This document shows, one piece after another, positions 58,253 to 64,000 of a stretch of DNA of 64,000 nucleotides (position 1 is the first letter of the stretch; each line of letters begins with the position of its first letter). Source of the DNA: Lithospermum erythrorhizon (taxonomy: Eukaryota > Streptophyta > Magnoliopsida > Boraginales > Boraginaceae); the NCBI GenBank assembly GCA_019722365.1, contig JADFUC010000870.1, forward strand, positions 1-64,000, written 5' to 3'. A program made the translations under genes and the position numbers. Under the pieces are notes generated by a model. The model was not told where the DNA came from and ran no database searches. It saw only the letters and a program-made list of their open reading frames with translations.

Positions 58253-61220
58253 ATTTCTTCTTTTGTGTACCTTAGTTTCTGATAAATGCTATTTAAGATG
58301 ATAAAAAGTTGGCAGTGCATATTTGGTAGTATATTCCAGATTGATTTTTTATAACTTCCTAACTTGGAAATTTACAACACAAGAGTGACTTGTTGTTGTT
58401 AATGTATTGCTAGCTGGTGACAATAATAATGTTGTAAGGGTAATTTTTGCCTCTATCTTATGGCCATTATCGATGCCTACGAAATATTTTGGTCACATTA
58501 CATAGACTAACAACTAACAAATGTTATGATAATGTGAAACACCATTAAATATATATACATATGGGTTTAGGATAATAATATTCCCAAGCATGTTGTCTGT
58601 GAGAAAACAATAAATAGTAGATGTTCTAACTCATTCGATTGATCACACAACTCTTCAAGCTCGAAAAATATGCCACGACAATTATTTATCCGTGCGATAA
58701 TGAAACTTGTTTCAGTAAACATAAATAGTAGTGGAATTAACAATCCAGGAACATACTATATAGTCCGGCTTTTTCCATGTCATAATTTGCATGATTGATT
58801 TCTTGTACGTTCATTCTTCCATCTAAGGATCCTAGTTTATACATCATATCTACAATGCAGTACATACTATTTTAGTTTTTTCCACTTTATGTAGGCTGGT
58901 AAGTATATTTTTAGGATTCAGGGATTATTATTCATCATTCATATTTTGAAGTTCATCATCACTTACTCTAGCATGAGTAGCAGCGCAATCATGCGCTCCA
59001 GGATATTAAAGGGCAAATTCAACTTATTTGCATAACATTCCAATTCTTCATTTTCAAGATTCCATGATTTAAAATGAGGTCAAATTCTCTTTTGCATAAG
59101 TGAGGCGTCTCGTCTTCAATTAGGGCCATTTACTTAGAAAAGATTATCAACTATTTTTTAAATAATTTTGGCCAAATAATTTTTCAAAATTAATTTTTTT
59201 TACCAATATTTTTTATTTTTCAAAATCTATAAATAGAGCTAGAGTTTATATTTTTTGGATAAAAAAAATCTAAATTAGATGATGTTGATGAAAGAGAATG
59301 TGAAAAGTATATGAATGGTAGTAAATTGTGGCGGCGATAGGCGTTGGGAGGTGTTATTGGATAAAGAGAAATAAAAAAATTTGATGTGGAAGAAAAGAGA
59401 GTCTTAAATTTTATCTTCCTGCTGGAGATGGTCTAATACAAATAGCCAAACAATTGAGTTATCTTTGTTAGACCATCTCGAGTAGGTAAGTAAATTGCTG
59501 CACATTCTCTGCGTCGTAATAGTATCGTTAACCTATTTATTTTGATCTTATAGCATCATGACACCTAGACAATTAATTTTTTATATTATCTTCATCCCAT
59601 TACTTTTATCATATGTTACTTGTATTTATTCGTTCTTTGCTGTTCATACATGTTATTATCTTTCTAAAATTAGCATGTGTTAAAATTTAGCACATTTCCT
59701 CCCCCTATTAATTTTAATACTTGAATTGCCTAACTATTGTATTGAAAAATATCCCAAAAACATCCAATCTAACTTGATGTTGCACTTGGTCTAACAAGAT
59801 ACTCTACATTGATTATTTACATGCCGTCCCTGGCCCAGAGCTCAATTGACTTTTTTGGTTACTTTATACTATGCGTATAACTACAGTTGGTCTACTATCT
59901 TATGAGTTAACTTTTCAGGCGTAGTCCTTAAACTTTTTATCTTTTCTCGGATGATTTTGTCATTTTTAATAGCAGCTAGATTATTATACTATCGAGGTTC
60001 GTGCAAAATGACTATTTTACCCTAACGCCTAAACTAAAATGGAGACATTTTACATAATTGAAATATAACATATTTTCTTGCTTGCTTACTTTACTTCATA
60101 GCTTTGACCGTCTTAAATTTCTTCTTGTACTGACGCTTTCTTACAACTTGCTGACATACCACTAAAACAAGAAACATAATACAATGAAAGACCAAACACG
60201 AACAATCGGCCTGATTGATTACGGTAGCACCGCCAGTAATGAAAACTACGAAGACCCTGCTTAGAGAAGAAGGATGGCAGGGTTCTACGAGGAGGATTTG
60301 GACCCGGTTCTTGAATATGTATTTTATGGGACCACAATAGTGATTACTTATGAATTGATAAGTAGTTCGGTTCTCTTCTATATCATATAGTTAATTACAT
60401 TTGAAAAGCTGATTGCTTATAAATTGGTAAGTTAGTTCAATTACTCCTACCCCAAATTGCAGAAAAATAGCTACAAATTATTTTGCTGAAATAAAAAATT
60501 ACAGAAAAAGAGGATGCAAAAAAATCTAATTAAAAATTACATTTAAAAAATTGGTCGTTCCTTGTTCATATTGGTGTCCGATGTTCATTAATTCAAAGCA
60601 AATAAATGCATTTTGTGTTATTAAAGAGTGACTCTTTTCACAAATTGGATTTGAACAAAAAAAGTTTGCTCTCTTTTCACGCAATTACAATTCAACAAAA
60701 AAAATTGGTTTTCAGTTTTTAGGCAAAGTGGTTTATGCAATTGTTAAAAATTGATTTTTGGTCTTTTCTATGATTGTTTGGTGTTTGGTTCTTCTTATTG
60801 TATTGTTATGTTTCTTGTTTAGGGTAGGGGGTTATGGGGTGGGGTAGGAAGAAGATAGGAGTGGGTTGTGTTAAAAGAGAATAAAGGTGTAGAGGTTTGT
60901 CAAAATTTAGAGACTAAAAGTTTAAGGGGGGGTGGGTGTGTTAAAGAGAAAAGTATGGGGTTATATTTTGGTGTAAAATGTCTTCTAAAGCAATTGACGG
61001 CTGGAAAAAATGAAGGGGCCCATGAATCTTACTCGATAAATTGCTTTTAAAATCTTTATACTACTACTATCAAAAGTTCAATTTATACAACTTTCCATTT
61101 TTCACGGACTACATACACATTCACTGTCCATAATCTATAGCTTTTAAATCTTCCATACATCATTTCACGCATTTCTTGGCTTCTTTCTTCTTCTCTCCCT
61201 CCCTCTCCTTCCTCTATGTT
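58253..61220. other. intergenic DNA, no gene recognised
   Basis: AT-rich. GAGATGGTCTAA (about 59,425) and TTAGACCATCTC (about 59,468) form an exact inverted pair, probably one end of a MITE. A G-rich stretch (60,825-60,960, with several runs of three to six G) precedes the SMR promoter. A 74-codon minus frame at 60,113-60,337 has no recognisable domain. Confidence 0.4.
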
Positions 61221-61488
61221 TTAGGAAGCACAAACACTGTCCAGGCGCGTCGGCCAGGCGTAGACTTCTTGGCTAAGGAAAGTGTCTTCCCGCGTGTTTC
61301 TGGGTTGAGCATGGCAGTCTTGCCGTTTGGGGTCGTTCCCTACAAAGTGTGAGTGGTTGCCAGTGATTACAGGCGACATGGCAAGCACGTCTGGCCATCA
61401 CGGTTTATCACTCCTCTGTTGGGTGAGGGGCCCAAATGACGAGGTCACTTTTAAACCAACGTCTCATTTTTTTAGGAAGCACAAACAC
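61221..61488. mobile_element. insertion bounded by 17-bp direct repeats in the SMR promoter
   Basis: TTAGGAAGCACAAACAC is present exactly at 61221-61237 and 61472-61488. Between them lie 234 bp that are much more GC-rich than their surroundings and end in a short T run. This is what a retroposed sequence (SINE-like) with target duplication looks like. No tRNA-type internal promoter could be recognised. The segment contains GGGGCCCAAAT. Confidence 0.6.
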
Positions 61489-61534
61489 CCAACAATATTG
61501 AACTTCACTCTTCTCATCTTGTTCACATTTTCAC

Positions 61535-61543
61535 TATATAAAA
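61535..61543 (+). promoter_or_regulatory. TATA box of the SMR gene
   Basis: TATATAAAA, about 230 bases before the ATG and 47 bases after the inserted segment. Transcription would begin near 61,570, giving a T/C-rich leader of about 200 bases. Confidence 0.65.
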
Positions 61544-61756
61544 CCCCCCCTCTTTTGAACCTTTCACATATATCCTCCATATTAATTTCCTTCTACAAAG
61601 TCCTTTAAGTGGACATCTATTTTGAAACACCTAGCAAATTAAACTTTCCTTTCATCTTTCTTTAATCCTTTTCTTGAAGAATATATTCTGTTTCCTCCAC
61701 AGTAAACTAGCTTTATTCTTCTTCTCACCCTATATATTTTTTAGCCTTTTGATCTC

Positions 61757-61780
61757 ATGTGCACTCATGAGAATAACTAG
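61757..61780 (+). CDS. upstream ORF overlapping the first SMR start codon
   Basis: ATG TGC ACT CAT GAG AAT AAC TAG, seven codons in a different frame. It overlaps the first SMR ATG (61767) and ends five bases before the second (61785). Ribosomes that read it could reinitiate only at the second ATG. Confidence 0.45.
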   Translation: MCTHENN

Positions 61781-62105
61781 TGAAATGTCATATCAAATGG
61801 ATGGAGTTATAGATTCAACTGAAGCAAAAAGAAAATGGGGTTTTTCTGGAATTGCATTAAGAAGTCCACTAAAACCAGTATTTGTAAAACAAACTAGTGT
61901 TGAAGAGGAAAATGATGAAGAAGCAACTACACCAACTTCACAAGATTCAAGAATTTCAAGCAGATTCTTAACATGTCCTCCAGCTCCAAAGAAAAGAAAG
62001 CCTTCTTCAAAGATTCATCAATTTAATAATGTTAGAAGAAGAATGGATTTCTTTAATGTTCCAGATCTTGAAACTGTCTTCATACGCCGTGTTGACAAGG
62101 CTTGA
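61767..62105 (+). CDS. SMR: SIAMESE-related (SMR) cyclin-dependent kinase inhibitor
   Basis: One-exon gene of 112 residues (106 from the second ATG at 61785). SMR proteins bind CDK-cyclin complexes, stop mitosis and promote endoreduplication. Visible family motifs in order are TPTSQDSRI (55-63), CPPAPKKRKPS (70-80) and MDFFNVPDLETVF (93-105), the last being the conserved C-terminal block that resembles the cyclin-binding motif of KRP inhibitors. An acidic run (EEENDEE) precedes them. The frame is open upstream to 61674 but without an earlier ATG, and that stretch is hydrophobic noise, so translation starts at 61767 or 61785. The basic KKRK could aid nuclear import. The exact SMR number cannot be told. 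Confidence 0.88.
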   Translation: MRITSEMSYQMDGVIDSTEAKRKWGFSGIALRSPLKPVFVKQTSVEEENDEEATTPTSQDSRISSRFLTCPPAPKKRKPSSKIHQFNNVRRRMDFFNVPDLETVFIRRVDKA

Positions 62106-64000
62106 ATTGAAGTATTTCTACACAAACTAAGTAGGATTGCTATATTTACTGATGTTTGCTTAAGTATTAGTCGTCTTTATTTTAACTACTTGTTTAGCTC
62201 TATCTAATTGTCACTAAAAGAGATCGTCTGTCTCATTACCTCTGTACATGATTTATCAATTCATAATAAATAACATGGCAAGTCATCTTACTTTATCCAT
62301 TAGCTTTGATTTTTGAATCTTAGCTTACAACACTTTTAATGTTTTTCTTTTTTATCGATAATGGAATTATGAGAGTCGAACTAATAACAGGAACAAAATA
62401 ATCATTTCAGTAGTAAAAATCACTATTTGAGTGTGTGTATATTGGTTCCCCTCCAAAGGGAGGACGAAATCAAATTTAGAGTGTACAACTGTACAAGAGA
62501 AAATAATGCAAATTCCAAATGACCCCTGGCTAGATCCACTTCTGGACAACTATGTTTGGATAATTTTGGGAAATTTTTGGGTACCTTCTGACACATTATG
62601 TAAGATTTCAATATGATGCAAGTGCATTAAAAAAATGTACATCTTCAATTCTTATGGTTCAGTTTTATTTTATGCTTTGAAGTAGATCTATATGATTGAA
62701 ACAATAACTACAAATATACTCATTCAAGATCTAGCATCAAAGAATTAAGAATTATAAAGGGTTGGAATAATAAAAAGGTCAGAAAAATGATCTTCATTCA
62801 ATTCATATAGAATAATGACTACTGAGATGCTACATGCATCAATCCAAATCTTGAAAGGTAATTGACTGTGAGAAACCCTTAGATTGAAAAAGATGAAGAA
62901 AGTACCAATAATCACTTTCATGCACTACTTTTTCCAAGTTATTCCATGTATCGTCATCTTCATCACTTTTGTAATTGTTTACATGTCCCACAAAGGCCTA
63001 AAAAATGACTATCTAACCACCTAGGACGCTTATAATATAGTGGAGGTTCTTTAATTTCTTGAAAAAGAATTAACTTTTTTCTCTAATTGATGGCTACGGA
63101 CAAATAACATATGGGATCATGGATTAGAATCCTATGTGAATTGTACAGAAAACTTCTTGAATTATGTGTTGCATATCAATTCCAAACTAGCTAGCAAACG
63201 AAATGCTTGGAAAAAAATTAAATTGTTTGCTGACTCTTTATTTAAACAATATATTCCCTGAAAACTACTATCAGCCATCAGGTGTTAAATGAAGTATGTA
63301 CCACTACACTCTACACTAGATCAAGAAATGAGAGTTATTAGATTGTCGGTTTGCAAGATCAATTTGCAGCAAATGTCCTCAATAATGTTTTGGTTGTATG
63401 TATTTGGTAAAGTTGAGTCGTTTAATCATCTTCAAGTTGTAAGAATTTAAATTAGTGAGGTGCGATTCAAATATTATAATCAACTAAATTTTATCATTGG
63501 GTAGTATATATAGCTATCTAGTTTGGAATTATAATAGGAGTGATCATGTAATTTTATGACACATGTTAATAAGTTAAATTTAAAACAAAAATTAACATTT
63601 GAATATGTATAAAAATAAAAATATGAAACAAGAAGTCTTGACTTATTATATCTCATTAGATATTTTTATACTTCCTTCATCCCGACTTAATTGGAATACT
63701 TTTTAAACATATAATCAACTAACTTTCGAAATTACAACATCTAGCTACAAGTTTATATCGAATATATATATATATGAAACAAAGTGGATAGGAAAATACC
63801 TAAAGTAAGTAATAATTAAATGGCAATAATTATGTAGCGATTTAAAAATGAATTGTAAAAAATAAAATATTTTAAACAACACACGAAATCAAAAGGAAAT
63901 ATAATGACATAAAAATAAAAGATGTTTGAAACTTACAATATTATAGATTCATAAATTGGAATTTGGATACAATGTTTATAACGATTTTTGCTTTAGATAG
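62106..64000. other. 3' UTR of the SMR gene and intergenic DNA
   Basis: AT-rich with no recognised gene. CTTCCTTCATCCCGACTTAATTGG near 63,672 looks like the left end of a Stowaway-type MITE whose other end is not in view or is decayed. Confidence 0.4.

Noticed and set aside
61327..61608. 93-codon plus-strand frame before the SMR gene
   Set aside because: It spans the inserted segment, the direct repeat and the TATA box, so it cannot be a conserved gene.
61674..61766. N-terminal extension of the SMR frame
   Set aside because: There is no ATG in this part, and the encoded hydrophobic stretch does not belong to the family.
1..64000. tRNA, rRNA, CRISPR arrays, bacterial operons
   Set aside because: None was seen. 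The repeats found are transposon-related, microsatellite or coding minisatellites.

Overview
Organism: this is nuclear DNA of a flowering plant, most likely a core eudicot. The evidence is intron-containing genes with GT-AG junctions, a pentatricopeptide-repeat (PPR) gene, a LysM receptor kinase, a SIAMESE-related cell-cycle inhibitor, a plant-type P2 ribosomal stalk protein, AT-rich intergenic DNA, and nested LTR retrotransposons of the Ty3/gypsy Tat and Ty1/copia kinds. The frequent short motif ACGGAGTA and its complement would fit Caryophyllales, but that is only a weak impression. There is nothing bacterial, organellar or CRISPR-like. Layout: 1-4.5 kb holds a possible 3'-terminal exon at the left edge and a one-exon gene for a small single-pass membrane protein ending in four and a third 17-residue repeats. 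4.5-25.6 kb is a large decayed Tat-lineage retrotransposon on the minus strand. Its parts run, from right to left: LTR, gag, protease, RT/RNase H, second RNase H, integrase, tandem repeats, an extra ORF on the opposite (plus) strand, polypurine tract, LTR. A decayed Ty1/copia element (15.26-24.03 kb, plus strand) sits inside its gag, and a hAT transposase relic (about 11.1-12.98 kb) sits inside its pol. 25.6-31 kb is intergenic, with one hAT-like repeat and a diverged 195-bp duplication. 31.1-32.2 kb is a DUF1645-family gene whose reading frame breaks in a G/T-rich low-complexity tract just before a conserved-looking C-terminus. 34.4-39.2 kb is the 3' half of a second, related Tat element; it ends about 200 bp before a PPR gene (39.4-41.4 kb). 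46.1-49.0 kb is an eight-exon alpha/beta-hydrolase lipase gene. 50.0-51.9 kb is the P2 gene. 52.9-56.3 kb (minus strand) is a complete ten-exon LysM receptor-like kinase of the LYK3/EPR3 type, and 57.6-58.3 kb is a tandem copy of only its ectodomain exon. 61.8-62.1 kb is a SIAMESE-related (SMR) gene with an overlapping upstream ORF, and its promoter carries an insertion bounded by 17-bp direct repeats. How the genes relate: they are independent single-copy plant genes and not a cluster or pathway. The only functional grouping is the LysM receptor kinase and its solo-ectodomain neighbour, which share an ancestor and probably the ligand-binding fold. Exon coordinates come from reading GT-AG sites and checking phase by hand. 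All frames given as joined keep an open reading frame.
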